From Lachnospiraceae bacterium 10-1 (lineage in GTDB: Bacteria; Bacillota; Clostridia; Lachnospirales; Lachnospiraceae): DNA of 33,921 nucleotides. Position 1 is the first letter of the stretch. Every line of letters starts with the position of its first letter. Shown in pieces: positions 1 through 8,390 of the stretch. The stretch lies in the NCBI GenBank assembly GCA_000403495.2, contig KE159819.1:261797-295717 (forward strand). The letters run 5' to 3'. Below the pieces are notes generated by a model, which had not been told where the DNA came from, ran no database searches, and was given only the letters and a program-made list of their open reading frames with translations. The position numbers were made by a program, and so were the translations under genes.

Positions 1-46
1 GTCAGAATGACTGCCGCAGTTAACAGGTAACAAATGAAATCGCCTC

Positions 47-101
47 CAATCGAAAAATATGTCTTATAAATAAGGGCGCGAAGCGCCGCATTTTTCGATT
101 G
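47..101. repeat. Nested palindrome left of the truncated permease
   Basis: A 12-bp perfect inverted repeat (CAATCGAAAAAT at 47-58, its complement at 90-101) encloses a short GGCGC-GAA-GCGCC hairpin at 75-87, which is followed by GCATTTTT. It could be a terminator or the end of a mobile element. I see no convincing gene in bases 1-180; the only reading frame at the extreme left stops at 28-30 and could be the tail of an upstream gene. Confidence 0.6.
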
Positions 102-103
102 AA

Positions 104-144
104 TTGTCAAGTGTTTTGACAAAAAAAGTGGGGGATTTTAATAA
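104..144 (+). promoter_or_regulatory. Sigma-A-like promoter with overlapping palindrome
   Basis: TTGACA (116-121), a 17-base spacer and TAATAA (139-144) form a good promoter pointing at the permease remnant. The -35 lies in an inverted repeat, TTGTCAA (104-110) / TTGACAA (116-122), which could be an operator or the tip of an insertion element. It could drive the downstream binding protein and GH30 genes now that the original operon start is missing. Confidence 0.5.
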
Positions 145-148
145 AAAA

Positions 149-187
149 GGAATCTGAAAGCCTTATATTTACTGGCTTAAAGATTCC
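149..187. repeat. Hairpin at the junction with the permease remnant
   Basis: GGAATCT (149-155) pairs with AGATTCC (181-187), and an inner AAGCC/GGCTT extends the stem. The right arm overlaps the first recognisable permease codons, so this hairpin marks the point where permease homology ends. Confidence 0.5.
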
Positions 188-585
188 GAGAGATTATTTA
201 TGCCATAGGAGGAAATGAAAAGGCGGCAATTGCTGCCGGGGTGGATGTAAAAAGACAGAAAAGAATCTTTTTTACCATAAGCGGCGCACTGGTGGGAATC
301 GCAGGGGTTATATTGATGGCAAGGCTTTTGTCAGCCCAGCCTTCGGTAGGAAATGGATATGAGTTTGACGCTATTACTGCAACGGTGGTTGGTGGAACAA
401 GCTTTACAGGAGGCAGCGGCAATGTGGGATATATGCTGATTGGTTCTATTATTGTGGGACTGATTAACAACATTTTAAACTTGCTAAATGTTTCAACCCA
501 GTATCAGATGATTATAAAGGGTATATTAATTGCAGGTGCAGTTATTATAGATATTCAAACAAAAGGAAACAAATCGGAAAGCTAA
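181..585 (+). pseudogene. 5'-truncated RbsC-type sugar ABC permease
   Basis: The frame from 181 encodes about 134 residues matching the C-terminal third of ribose/galactose-class permeases (RbsC/MglC). It has the family's YAIGGN-like loop, followed by an invariant-looking VVGGTSFTGGSG segment and hydrophobic helices to the stop. A TAA at 178-180 closes the frame upstream, although a complete permease would have roughly 190 more residues before this point. The nearest start-like codon inside (GTG 241) would give a 114-residue fragment unlikely to fold as a transporter subunit. I infer that an insertion or deletion at about 150-190 removed the 5' part. The following lipoprotein gene starts 18 bases downstream, consistent with a former transporter operon. 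Confidence 0.8.
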
Positions 586-603
586 AGAAAAGAGGGAAAA
601 ATT

Positions 604-1665
604 ATGAACAGAAAAAAAGCAGCAACATGTATTTTAGGAGGGATTCTGCTGATCAGTACATTATTAGGATGCAGCAGCACTGGTAATAATGCGGAGGAAA
701 GCAGTCAGGAGACCAATACGCAGACTGTTTCAGAAGCGGTGGAAACTGAAGCGGAGACGACGGAAGGTGAGCAGGAAGAGACAACCGGGACAACAGAGGA
801 TGGAGAAAAACTGATTTTTGGATTTGCAAATAACAATGATATTTATCCTTATTGTGCAAAGTTCAGAACTTACTTAAAGGAAGCAGCAGAGCGGGAAGGA
901 TTTGAAGTATTAGTGACAGATGCAAAGGGTGACGTTGCAGTTCAAAACGGAAATATTGATAATTTTATTGTGCAGGGTGCATCAGTGGTAAGCGGCATCA
1001 GCATGGATCTGGATGGCTCCATACCGGCAGTGGAAGCAGCAAAAAATGCAGGAATTCCATATATTTCATTTTTGGCCAGCGTGCGGGATGAAGGAAACTA
1101 TGATGCTTATATTTATGTAGGTTCTGAGAATTATGATGCAGGATATTTGCAGGGAGAATATCTGTGTAAGGTTCTTCCGGAGAACGCCCAGATTCTGTAT
1201 TTGACAGACCGCCCCAGCGATCAGCAGTATGTAGACAGAAAAGAAGGGCTTTTGGCAGCGCTTGCGGATAGAGAAGATATTGAAATTGTATCAGAAATGA
1301 ACTCTCAGAATAAAAAGGATCTTGGCATGTCCATTACAGAGGACTGGCTGCAGGTGTATGATGAGATTCAGTGTATTGTAGGACAGAATGACGATTCCGT
1401 AATCGGTGCAATTGAAGCACTAAAGGCAGCAGGCCGGCTGGAAGGCGTGATAACTGTGGGACTGGATGGAAGCGAAGATGCACTTGCATTGATTCAGGCA
1501 GGTGAAATGACTATGTCGGTTTTACAGGATGCAAAAGGACAGGCTGAGGCAGGGGTGGAAATTTTAAAGCAGATCAGAGATGGTGTCGATCCTGCCACAA
1601 TTGAGGATATTTTTGTACCTTTCCAGGCAGTGACAGCGGAAAATGTAGCAGATTATCTGGAGTAA
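604..1665 (+). CDS. Sugar-binding lipoprotein (RbsB-like, type 1 periplasmic fold)
   Basis: This 353-residue protein begins with a lysine/arginine-rich signal sequence and a lipobox ending at Cys23, then a Thr/Glu-rich linker to about residue 70. The rest is a type 1 substrate-binding fold of the RbsB/Peripla_BP_4 class. It would be anchored outside the membrane and hand a monosaccharide or small glycoside to an RbsAC-type importer. The start is supported by an AAGAGGG ribosome site. The upstream permease is truncated and no ATPase for it is visible here, so its partner is either outside the window, lost, or the importer at 5812-9406. The GH30 gene begins 13 bases after its stop, so the two are likely co-transcribed. 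Confidence 0.85.
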   Translation: MNRKKAATCILGGILLISTLLGCSSTGNNAEESSQETNTQTVSEAVETEAETTEGEQEETTGTTEDGEKLIFGFANNNDIYPYCAKFRTYLKEAAEREGFEVLVTDAKGDVAVQNGNIDNFIVQGASVVSGISMDLDGSIPAVEAAKNAGIPYISFLASVRDEGNYDAYIYVGSENYDAGYLQGEYLCKVLPENAQILYLTDRPSDQQYVDRKEGLLAALADREDIEIVSEMNSQNKKDLGMSITEDWLQVYDEIQCIVGQNDDSVIGAIEALKAAGRLEGVITVGLDGSEDALALIQAGEMTMSVLQDAKGQAEAGVEILKQIRDGVDPATIEDIFVPFQAVTAENVADYLE

Positions 1666-1678
1666 CAGGAAAGTTATT

Positions 1679-3022
1679 ATGGACAGAAAAGTTATTGTAT
1701 ATGTAACGAAAAAAGATTCCGGACAGTGCCTTGAAAAACAAGAGACAGCCGGCTTCCGGCAGGACATACAACAGCAGGAAAACAAACTTCTTATCGTTTA
1801 CCCAGAAGAAACCTTTCAAAGCATATTAGGGTTTGGAGGTGCGGTTACGGAGGCAGTGGGATATACATGGCAGCGTCTGGGAGAAAAAAATAAGAGAAAG
1901 GTATTGGAAGCTTATTTCGGAAAAGATGGAATTGGCTATAACTTCTGCAGAACCCCTATTCAAAGCTGTGATTTTGCAATGGAAAATTACAGCTATGTAA
2001 AAGAAGGAGACCAAAGTCTTGAGAGTTTTACCACAAAAAGAGATGAAAAATATATTATTCCGTTTATAGAGGAAGCGGTAAAACTTTCTTCTGAGGATCT
2101 TCTGCTTTTCTCATCCCCCTGGAGTCCTCCGGGGTGGATGAAGGAAAGCGGTAAAATGAATGGGGGCGGAAAGTTAAAAAGGGAATGTTATGGGTTGTGG
2201 GCGGAAATGCTTGCCAGGTTTATGGCGGATTACAGGGACAGAGGATTTCCGTTGTGGGGAATTTCGGTGCAGAACGAGTCCAAGGCAGATCAGAAATGGG
2301 AATCCTGTATCTTTACACCTGAGGAAGAATTGATTTTTATCCGGGATTATTTATATCCGGCCATGTGTAAATATAGAGTGCAGGATAAAAAACTGCTGTT
2401 TTGGGATTATAACCGGGACAGAGCATTGGAATGGGCACAGGAGATGATGGAAGATGAAAAAGTCAGACAGATGGTGCATGGGATTGGCGTCCACTGGTAT
2501 TCAGGAGACCACTTTGAAGCATTGGATTTAGTTAACCGGAGATATCCGGACTTGGCAATTCATTTTACCGAAGGATGTGCAAGCGGTTTTGTACCGGAAG
2601 CAAAATGGGAGTTTGGAGAAAGGTATGCCCACGATATAATAGGCAGCTTAAATCACCATACGGTTTCTTATACAGACTGGAATCTATTGCTTGACGAAAC
2701 GGGAGGCCCCACGCATATTGGTAATTTCTGCAATGCACCTGTTATGGCGGATACGGTTAAAGATGAGGTGGTACTGACGCCTTCCTATTATTACATAGGG
2801 CACTTTTCCAAATTTATAAAAAGAGGCGCTGTCCGAGTGGGACTTAGCAGGTATACAGATAAGGTGGAGGCAGCCGCCTTTAAGAATCCGGATGGGGAAA
2901 TGGTAATAGAGGTATTAAATGCAGGAAATGAGGATATTTCGTTTACTTTAAAACAGGATGAAATGATTGTAGACTTGACAGCGGGTGCAAGAAGTATGAT
3001 GACTGTTACGTATAAGTTATAA
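1679..3022 (+). CDS. GH30-family retaining beta-glycosidase, cytoplasmic
   Basis: The 447-residue protein has GH30 landmarks: the ILGFGGAVTEA opening near residues 42-52, SPWSPPGWMK near 140-150, the acid/base glutamate in VQNE (Glu200) and the nucleophile glutamate in HFTEG (Glu298), with a beta-sandwich-like C-terminal tail. GH30 members hydrolyse beta-glucosides, glucosylceramide, beta-1,6-glucans or beta-xylosides; the subfamily cannot be fixed by eye. There is no signal peptide, so it probably acts on an imported oligosaccharide or glycoside. It follows the sugar-binding lipoprotein by 13 bases and is followed by a LacI repressor gene, which fits a small uptake-and-cleavage cluster. Confidence 0.88.
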   Translation: MDRKVIVYVTKKDSGQCLEKQETAGFRQDIQQQENKLLIVYPEETFQSILGFGGAVTEAVGYTWQRLGEKNKRKVLEAYFGKDGIGYNFCRTPIQSCDFAMENYSYVKEGDQSLESFTTKRDEKYIIPFIEEAVKLSSEDLLLFSSPWSPPGWMKESGKMNGGGKLKRECYGLWAEMLARFMADYRDRGFPLWGISVQNESKADQKWESCIFTPEEELIFIRDYLYPAMCKYRVQDKKLLFWDYNRDRALEWAQEMMEDEKVRQMVHGIGVHWYSGDHFEALDLVNRRYPDLAIHFTEGCASGFVPEAKWEFGERYAHDIIGSLNHHTVSYTDWNLLLDETGGPTHIGNFCNAPVMADTVKDEVVLTPSYYYIGHFSKFIKRGAVRVGLSRYTDKVEAAAFKNPDGEMVIEVLNAGNEDISFTLKQDEMIVDLTAGARSMMTVTYKL

Positions 3023-3028
3023 AAGAGT

Positions 3029-3051
3029 GCAAATTTAAAGTTTTATTGCAC
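3029..3051 (+). terminator. Possible weak terminator after the GH30 gene
   Basis: AGTGCAA and TTGCACT form a 7-bp stem with an AT-rich loop just after the GH30 stop. No clear T-run follows, so this is weaker than the other terminators in the window. Confidence 0.35.
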
Positions 3052-3086
3052 TTATATGTTTATAAATAGAAATATAAACTTTTTTA

Positions 3087-3095
3087 TGGTATAAT
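3087..3095 (+). promoter_or_regulatory. Extended -10 promoter of the LacI-family gene
   Basis: TGGTATAAT is an extended -10 (TGn plus TATAAT). No good -35 is visible at the right spacing, which is usual for extended -10 promoters. A GTTTATA/TATAAAC inverted repeat lies just upstream at about 3059-3080 and could be an operator. Confidence 0.5.
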
Positions 3096-3098
3096 TTT

Positions 3099-3225
3099 CC
3101 TGACAGTTCGGTAAAAAAGTATAAATAAATGCTGGGCTTGTCAGGAAAGATACTGGTGGGATAAGGTTGAAAGTTTCTTTCAACCTTACATATTTGGGCC
3201 TGCTCCGATTGGAAGGAACTTCCAA
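3099..3225 (+). promoter_or_regulatory. Structured leader of the LacI-family gene, three stems
   Basis: Between the -10 and the start codon lie three inverted repeats in series. They are CCTGACA/TGTCAGG (3099-3105, 3139-3145), a perfect 12-bp stem with a 3-base loop (3162-3188), and TTGGAAG-GAA-CTTCCAA (3209-3225). None is followed by a T-run, so simple termination is unlikely. They could be mRNA-stabilising or translation-modulating structures. I recognise no known riboswitch class. Confidence 0.5.
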
Positions 3226-3264
3226 ACAGGGAAAAGCTTAAGTGGGAAAGGCATGGGCATAAAC

Positions 3265-4290
3265 ATGAAAACAACAATAAAGGACTTGGCGCGGGAAAGT
3301 GGTTTTTCAGTTGCCACTGTTTCGCTGGCACTATCGGATAAGCCCAGCCGCGTAAATACGGAAACCATTCAAAAGATCCGTAAACTGGCTAAAAAAATGA
3401 ATTATACACCCAATCGCCTGGCGGCAGGACTTGCAACCCAGAAAAGCAAGATGATCGGCTTTGTCACTGACGATTTCAGCAACACCTACATATCGGCTAA
3501 TTTTATGGCGATTGATATGGAATTGCAAAAAAGCGGATATCTTCTTATGGCGTCCTCAGCAGTACGTGATACGGAGTATGCGGAGTTTGCAATAAAAAAT
3601 CTGGTGAGCAGCGGCGTGGATGGAATTATTTACAACAAATCCGCACACACAAAAATGAGCGAGCTGGATAAACGGATTGGAGATTATCTGGAGCAGTCCG
3701 GTCTGCCGGTGGTCAGCTGTGACAATCCTTTATATGAAAAATATGGTGTGGGCGTTAAATTTGACTACTGCAAGGGCGGCTATCTGGCTACAAAGCATTT
3801 AATCGAAAACGGTCATAAAAAGATCGGCTGTCTGGCTGGCGATATCAACCTGCAGGTGACTGCCGACCGCTTTGAGGGCTATAGGTCGGCGTTAAAGGAG
3901 GCCGGTATCGCCTTTGATCCTGATTTGGTTTATTATGGAAATTACAGCATTGGAAGCGGAGGAGAAGCGCTGCCCTATCTGCTGGGACAGGGCGTTACTG
4001 CTATCTTCGCGTTTAATGACCAGATGGCCTTTGGCATTTATAAAGAGGCCCAGAAATACCATGTGTCTATCCCTGGGGATTTATCGGTGATCGGATTTGA
4101 TAATACGCAATTCTGCGACGTGCTTGATGCACCGCTGACTTCCGTAGGGAGCTTCAGCAGCAATGCAATGGGCGTTGTGGTAGCAAAAAAAATGGTTGAA
4201 CTGATCGAACAGAAGGAGAAGGCTGACAGGGAAAGAATTGTCTTCGAGCCAAGTCTGTTTCTGCGGGGGAGTACAGCGGAGAGGAAGTAA
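3265..4290 (+). CDS. LacI-family transcriptional regulator
   Basis: A standard-length (341-residue) LacI/GalR repressor. An N-terminal helix-turn-helix (TIKDLA, VATVSLALS, residues 3-25) and hinge helix (NRLAAGLA) precede a type 1 periplasmic-like sugar sensor to the end. I prefer ATG 3265 because the family starts directly at MKTTIKDLA; the in-frame ATG 3253 abuts a GGGAAAGG sequence and would add four residues. The gene has its own extended -10 promoter and structured leader and ends before a strong terminator, so it is a separate unit. It most plausibly controls the SBP-GH30 cluster and/or the operon starting at 4687. Confidence 0.9.
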   Translation: MKTTIKDLARESGFSVATVSLALSDKPSRVNTETIQKIRKLAKKMNYTPNRLAAGLATQKSKMIGFVTDDFSNTYISANFMAIDMELQKSGYLLMASSAVRDTEYAEFAIKNLVSSGVDGIIYNKSAHTKMSELDKRIGDYLEQSGLPVVSCDNPLYEKYGVGVKFDYCKGGYLATKHLIENGHKKIGCLAGDINLQVTADRFEGYRSALKEAGIAFDPDLVYYGNYSIGSGGEALPYLLGQGVTAIFAFNDQMAFGIYKEAQKYHVSIPGDLSVIGFDNTQFCDVLDAPLTSVGSFSSNAMGVVVAKKMVELIEQKEKADRERIVFEPSLFLRGSTAERK

Positions 4291-4348
4291 AGGCTGGGGC
4301 TTTTGTGTTAGCATAGACAGGAGAGAATAAAATATAGCAATAATGGCC

Positions 4349-4386
4349 AGGGGCTGCATTCTTTGACAGGATGCGCTCCTTTTTTC
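4349..4386 (+). terminator. Rho-independent terminator after the LacI gene
   Basis: AGGGGC(T)GCAT pairs with ATGCGCTCCT across a short loop and is followed directly by TTTTTT. This closes the LacI transcript. Confidence 0.8.
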
Positions 4387-4472
4387 GTTGTCGGTAAGCA
4401 CATGTTAAGGGTAAGGCATTTTTGTGTGACTTGAGGCGCACGATCCTGAAAGAAATATTCATAAATCCTTTC

Positions 4473-4485
4473 GTTAAACGTTTCA
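4473..4485. promoter_or_regulatory. LacI/CcpA-type operator candidate
   Basis: GTTAAACGTTTCA has the central CG and flanking AAACGTTT palindrome typical of LacI-family operators and resembles a degenerate cre site. It lies about 120 bases upstream of the -10 candidate of the transporter operon. Either LacI-family regulator in the window, or CcpA, could bind it. Confidence 0.45.
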
Positions 4486-4587
4486 TGGAATAATCAATCC
4501 CAGATTATTGAATCAGAAAAATGCATATGCTACTATCTGTGTAAACAATGATTGCAGACTTTATCTGTCATCTGTTGTTAATAAAAA

Positions 4588-4610
4588 TGCATAAAAATAT
4601 GCATTATAAT
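4588..4610 (+). promoter_or_regulatory. Promoter candidate of the sugar operon
   Basis: TATAAT at 4605-4610 is a consensus -10, about 77 bases before the lipoprotein start. It sits beside an ATGCAT-AAAAAT-ATGCAT palindrome (about 4587-4604) that may bind a regulator. No convincing -35 is present at 16-18 bases, suggesting activator dependence or weak basal activity. The rest of the 4291-4686 gap holds the terminator and operator listed separately. Confidence 0.45.
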
Positions 4611-4686
4611 GCAAGGGCTGTCGACAGGCATTTGCCAACCAGTGAATTTAGAAAGAGACCGCTTTAGCGGCAGAAATGAGGTAATA

Positions 4687-5772
4687 ATGAAAAAGAGGGT
4701 TACAAGAATTTTTTCCATGTTATTGATATTTATTTTACTTTTATCCGTATTAGCAGGCTGTGGACAAAAGAGTGGGGATGCGCCTGATAAAGTGCCTTCC
4801 CAGACAGAGACGGAAACACAACCGGATGCAGGAGATACCGGCAGTGAAGAGGGCAGAACCTATAAAATCGGCGTGGTAGCCGGAGAGTCTTCCTCCCCCT
4901 GGTATATCAGATCGGCAGAAGGGGCGGAGACTTTTATGAAGGAGCGTGGGATTGAGGTATTTCAGAAGGCGCCTACATCTGTTGATGCGGCGGAACAGGT
5001 GCAGGTAGTGGAGGATGTAATTGCACAGGGAATTGACGCGCTGTGTATTATTCCAATTGCGCCGGAAGCCTTAGAGCCGGTACTCCAGAAAGCAAGAGAA
5101 AACGGTATTATTGTGATTGCTCACGAGGGTTCCACACTTAAGAATATTGATTATGATGTGGAGGCATTTACGCCGGAAGGATATGGAGCTTTTATGATGG
5201 ATCTTCTGGCGGAGCAGATGAATCAGGAGGGTAAATATGTCTGTATGGTCTCTTTTTTAACTACTTCTTCGCATAATGAATGGATTGATGCGGCGATAGC
5301 ACATCAGAAGGAAGCTTATCCTGATATGGAGCTGGTGGAAGAGGAAAGGGTGGAATCACAGGACAGCCAGGAAGGAGCTTATGAAAGAGCAAAGGAATTG
5401 TTGAAAAAATATCCTGATTTAAAAGGGATTTTAGGATCAAGCTCATTTGATGCGCCGGGTTCGGCAAAAGCAATTGAGGAGCTGGGACTTGTGGGACAGG
5501 TATTTACCACAGGAACGTCCACAACTTCTTCCGCTCAAAAATACATGGAAAGCGAAACTATGAAAAATTTCACTTTATGGGATCCTGCGGATTCGGTGTA
5601 TGCAATGTGTGATCTTGCTGTCAGGATTTTGGAGGGAGAAGAGATTAAAAGCGGGGTAGACTTAGGGATCGAAGGTTACAACGAAATGACAATGGATGAA
5701 ACAGGAAAGATTCTTATGGGCTCCGGCTGGGTATGTGTAACAAAAGATACAATGGCAGATTATGATTTCTGA
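4687..5772 (+). CDS. Sugar-binding lipoprotein of an RbsABC-type importer
   Basis: ATG 4687 is preferred over the in-frame ATG 4609 because it has GAGGT upstream and places a typical signal sequence at the N-terminus, with a lipobox ending LAGC near residue 24. After an acidic linker, the protein is a type 1 periplasmic binding domain of the sugar group (RbsB/XylF-like), 361 residues in all. It would bind the substrate outside the membrane and deliver it to the two permeases encoded downstream. A small hairpin separates it from the ATPase gene, which is common after binding-protein genes that need higher expression. It is the first gene of the operon running to 16184. Confidence 0.88.
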   Translation: MKKRVTRIFSMLLIFILLLSVLAGCGQKSGDAPDKVPSQTETETQPDAGDTGSEEGRTYKIGVVAGESSSPWYIRSAEGAETFMKERGIEVFQKAPTSVDAAEQVQVVEDVIAQGIDALCIIPIAPEALEPVLQKARENGIIVIAHEGSTLKNIDYDVEAFTPEGYGAFMMDLLAEQMNQEGKYVCMVSFLTTSSHNEWIDAAIAHQKEAYPDMELVEEERVESQDSQEGAYERAKELLKKYPDLKGILGSSSFDAPGSAKAIEELGLVGQVFTTGTSTTSSAQKYMESETMKNFTLWDPADSVYAMCDLAVRILEGEEIKSGVDLGIEGYNEMTMDETGKILMGSGWVCVTKDTMADYDF

Positions 5773-5792
5773 TGCTGCGAAAGAAAGCAGCA
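5773..5792 (+). repeat. Intercistronic hairpin after the binding-protein gene
   Basis: TGCTGC-GAAAGAAA-GCAGCA is a 6-bp stem directly after the lipoprotein stop and before the ATPase ribosome site. It may protect the upstream message. Confidence 0.45.
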
Positions 5793-5811
5793 GGTTAGGA
5801 GATGGAAACAG

Positions 5812-7332
5812 GTGGATAATACAATACTTTCCTTAAAAGGAATCAGCAAGAGCTTTGGAGGCGTTCATGCTCTGGATCAAGTTGATCTTGAGGTAAAAAA
5901 AGGACAGATACATTGCCTTATGGGTGAAAATGGAAGCGGAAAATCTACGTTAATAAAAATTATCTCAGGCGTCTATAAACCGGATCAAGGTGAAATTTTG
6001 CTAAATGGCAGGAAATATGAAAGCCTTACGCCAGCAGAATCTGTAAAGCAGGGAGTTTCCATCATTTATCAGGATTTTTCCGTATTTCCCAATCTCACTG
6101 TGGCAGAAAATATATTTTTTGGTTATGTCATTGCAGAAAATCAGAAGCTAACTCATAATCAGGAAAATATCAGGAAAGCACAGGCGATTGCAAAAGAAAT
6201 TGGTTTGGAAGCAGACATGGGAGAGATACTGGAAAACTTAAGCGTCGCGCAAAAACAAATGGTGGCGATTTGTCGGGCGCTTTTAAATAATGCCAGGTTA
6301 ATCATTTTTGATGAGCCGACCACGGCATTGACGCAGAAAGAAGTGAAAAGGCTGTTTTCCCTGATACGGGATATGCGGAAAAAAGGAGTTTCCACACTGT
6401 TTGTAAGCCACAAGCTGGAAGAGGTTTTTGAGATTGCAGAAGAATTTACAATTATCCGCAATGGAAAAAAGGTGATTACAACATTTGCTGCGTCAATTAC
6501 AAGAGAGAAATTCATTTATTATATGACAGGGCGGAAGTTAAGCGAAGATCAATTTGTATGTAAAGAGAAGACGGAACAGGTTCCCCTTTTAGAGGTAAAA
6601 GGTCTTTTTATGGAAGGAGCATACCGGGACATAAGTTTTTCTTTGTATCCTGGAGAAATTTTAGGGATTGTAGGGCTGTTAGGCTCCGGAAGAACGGAGC
6701 TTGCCCTGTCCCTTTTCGGGATGGAGCCTGCGCAAAAAGGTCAGATTTTTAAAAATGGAAAGGAAATAAAATTAACATCTGTCAAGCAGGCGATGGAGCA
6801 TCACATTGGATATGTGCCGGAGGATCGATTGTCAGAAGGGTTGTTTTTGCCTCAGAGTATTAACTGGAATGTTGGTATTTCCAATCTTGGCATGTATGCA
6901 GGCAGACTGGGAAGGCTGCTTAAAGACAAAATGAGAACGGTTACACAGCAGTATGTGAAATCGCTGTCAGTAAATACCACAGAAATTGATAAGCCGGCTA
7001 ATTTTCTGTCAGGAGGAAATCAGCAGAAGGTGGTTATTGCAAGATGGCTGTCCTGTAATCCGGAAATTATGATATTTAACTGCCCCACGGTAGGTGTGGA
7101 TATTGCCGCAAAATTTGATATTCACAAAATTCTTCGTACACTGGCAGCGCAAAAAATTGGCATAATTATTATTTCTGATGATATTCCGGAGGTGTATGCA
7201 AATTGCAATAGAATTCTGATAATGCAAAAAGGTCAGATTGTGAAAGAACTAACCAATACGGAAACTTCGGAAACGGAGCTTTATTCGTTAATTGGAAGCG
7301 AATACGCTGATGAAAAAGAGGCGGCAGGATGA
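5812..7332 (+). CDS. Sugar ABC importer ATPase, two fused nucleotide-binding domains
   Basis: The 506-residue protein has the RbsA/MglA/XylG layout of two ABC domains. Domain 1 is complete: Walker A GENGSGKST at 38-46, an LSVAQ signature near 145, and Walker B FDEPTTAL with Asp167/Glu168. In domain 2 the Walker A position reads LLGSGRTEL, the usual degeneracy in this family, and the signature LSGGNQQ at 399 is kept. Unusually, the Walker B acidic pair is replaced by Asn423-Cys424 (FNCPTVGVD), where RbsA-like proteins normally have DEPT. Translation starts at GTG 5812 after TAGGAGA; the nearby ATG 5802 leads to an immediate stop. The permeases follow in the same operon. Confidence 0.9.
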   Translation: MDNTILSLKGISKSFGGVHALDQVDLEVKKGQIHCLMGENGSGKSTLIKIISGVYKPDQGEILLNGRKYESLTPAESVKQGVSIIYQDFSVFPNLTVAENIFFGYVIAENQKLTHNQENIRKAQAIAKEIGLEADMGEILENLSVAQKQMVAICRALLNNARLIIFDEPTTALTQKEVKRLFSLIRDMRKKGVSTLFVSHKLEEVFEIAEEFTIIRNGKKVITTFAASITREKFIYYMTGRKLSEDQFVCKEKTEQVPLLEVKGLFMEGAYRDISFSLYPGEILGIVGLLGSGRTELALSLFGMEPAQKGQIFKNGKEIKLTSVKQAMEHHIGYVPEDRLSEGLFLPQSINWNVGISNLGMYAGRLGRLLKDKMRTVTQQYVKSLSVNTTEIDKPANFLSGGNQQKVVIARWLSCNPEIMIFNCPTVGVDIAAKFDIHKILRTLAAQKIGIIIISDDIPEVYANCNRILIMQKGQIVKELTNTETSETELYSLIGSEYADEKEAAG

Positions 7333-7385
7333 TGGAAGAACAGGCTTAAAGCTGGCACAAATGATTAAAAGCGGAAGGGGAAGAT

Positions 7386-8390
7386 ATGGACAGGGTGAAA
7401 AAGATATACACCAGGAACGAATTTTATACGGCAGCTTTGATACTGGTTTTGGCTGTGTTTATAGAGTTAAGAAGCGGACTTTTCTTTACTTCAAATAATA
7501 TTCTGGATATTTTAAGGGGCATGATCGTACCGGGGATGCTGGGATTGTCTGAATATATTGTAATGGTATCGGGAGGATGTGATGTTTCCTTTCCCTATTC
7601 GGCGGCGCTTAGTATGTACAGCACGATTATCTTGTTAAAGGCGGTTAATTTTACCGGAAATGTAATGATAGCCTTTTTGCTTTCCTGTTTGTTTGGAATC
7701 GTGATAGGAATGGTCAATGGTTTGATTATAATGCGTTACCGTTTTCCTGTTTTGATCGTAACACTTGCGACCTGTTCGATTTGTCAGGGGATTTTATTTG
7801 GGATTTTAAATGCTCATGAGATTCCTGTGATACCACAGCCGATTCAAAACCTGGCAAAGAGTATGCTGATTCGTACTTATAGTGAGAAAGCACAGATGGC
7901 AGGCAGCCTTCCTCTCGTGTTTTTGGTTTTTTTCATACTTACTGCAGCGGTTTGGTTTTTAATGCGTCGAACGACAATAGGAAGAAGCATTTTTGCAGTA
8001 GGCGGTGATGTAAGCTCAGCGGAAAGAATCGGGATTAAAGTGAATTTTGTATATATGTTTATTTATGGTTTTGCCGGATTTATTGCGGGGCTTACAGGCA
8101 TGACGAGAGTGGTATTAATGGATACCTGCCATCCCAACACTTTTTCAGGGATGGATATGACGGTAATTGCAGCGGTTATTTTAGGAGGAACAAAGGTGAC
8201 GGGAGGCTCAGGAAGTATCACGGGAGTCATGCTTGGAACGATGCTTTTTGTGATTGTTAATAACAGTCTGCAGCTTATGGGAATTCCAAATTACTGGCAG
8301 AAATTTTTCCTTGGAGTGTTGATTGTGCTTGGAACGGGAATTGCCGCCTTTCAGGTAAGCAGAAAAAGAAAGAAAGGGAAAGCAGGATGA
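7386..8390 (+). CDS. RbsC-type sugar ABC permease, first subunit
   Basis: This 334-residue integral membrane protein consists largely of hydrophobic helices and has the RbsC/AraH/LsrC pattern, including a VVSGGCDVS-like motif near residue 60 and a late AAVILGGTKVTGGSGS loop. The start at ATG 7386 has AAGGGGAAG upstream. Its stop overlaps the start of the next permease by four bases (ATGA), so the two are translationally coupled and probably form a heterodimer served by the ATPase upstream. No truncation is seen. Confidence 0.9.
   Translation: MDRVKKIYTRNEFYTAALILVLAVFIELRSGLFFTSNNILDILRGMIVPGMLGLSEYIVMVSGGCDVSFPYSAALSMYSTIILLKAVNFTGNVMIAFLLSCLFGIVIGMVNGLIIMRYRFPVLIVTLATCSICQGILFGILNAHEIPVIPQPIQNLAKSMLIRTYSEKAQMAGSLPLVFLVFFILTAAVWFLMRRTTIGRSIFAVGGDVSSAERIGIKVNFVYMFIYGFAGFIAGLTGMTRVVLMDTCHPNTFSGMDMTVIAAVILGGTKVTGGSGSITGVMLGTMLFVIVNNSLQLMGIPNYWQKFFLGVLIVLGTGIAAFQVSRKRKKGKAG

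Noticed and set aside
3099-3225. Known riboswitch or T-box
   Set aside because: No conserved riboswitch core or T-box sequence recognised; only simple stems.
7292-7498. Short plus-strand gene between ATPase and permease
   Set aside because: Overlaps both well-supported genes in another frame and resembles nothing.
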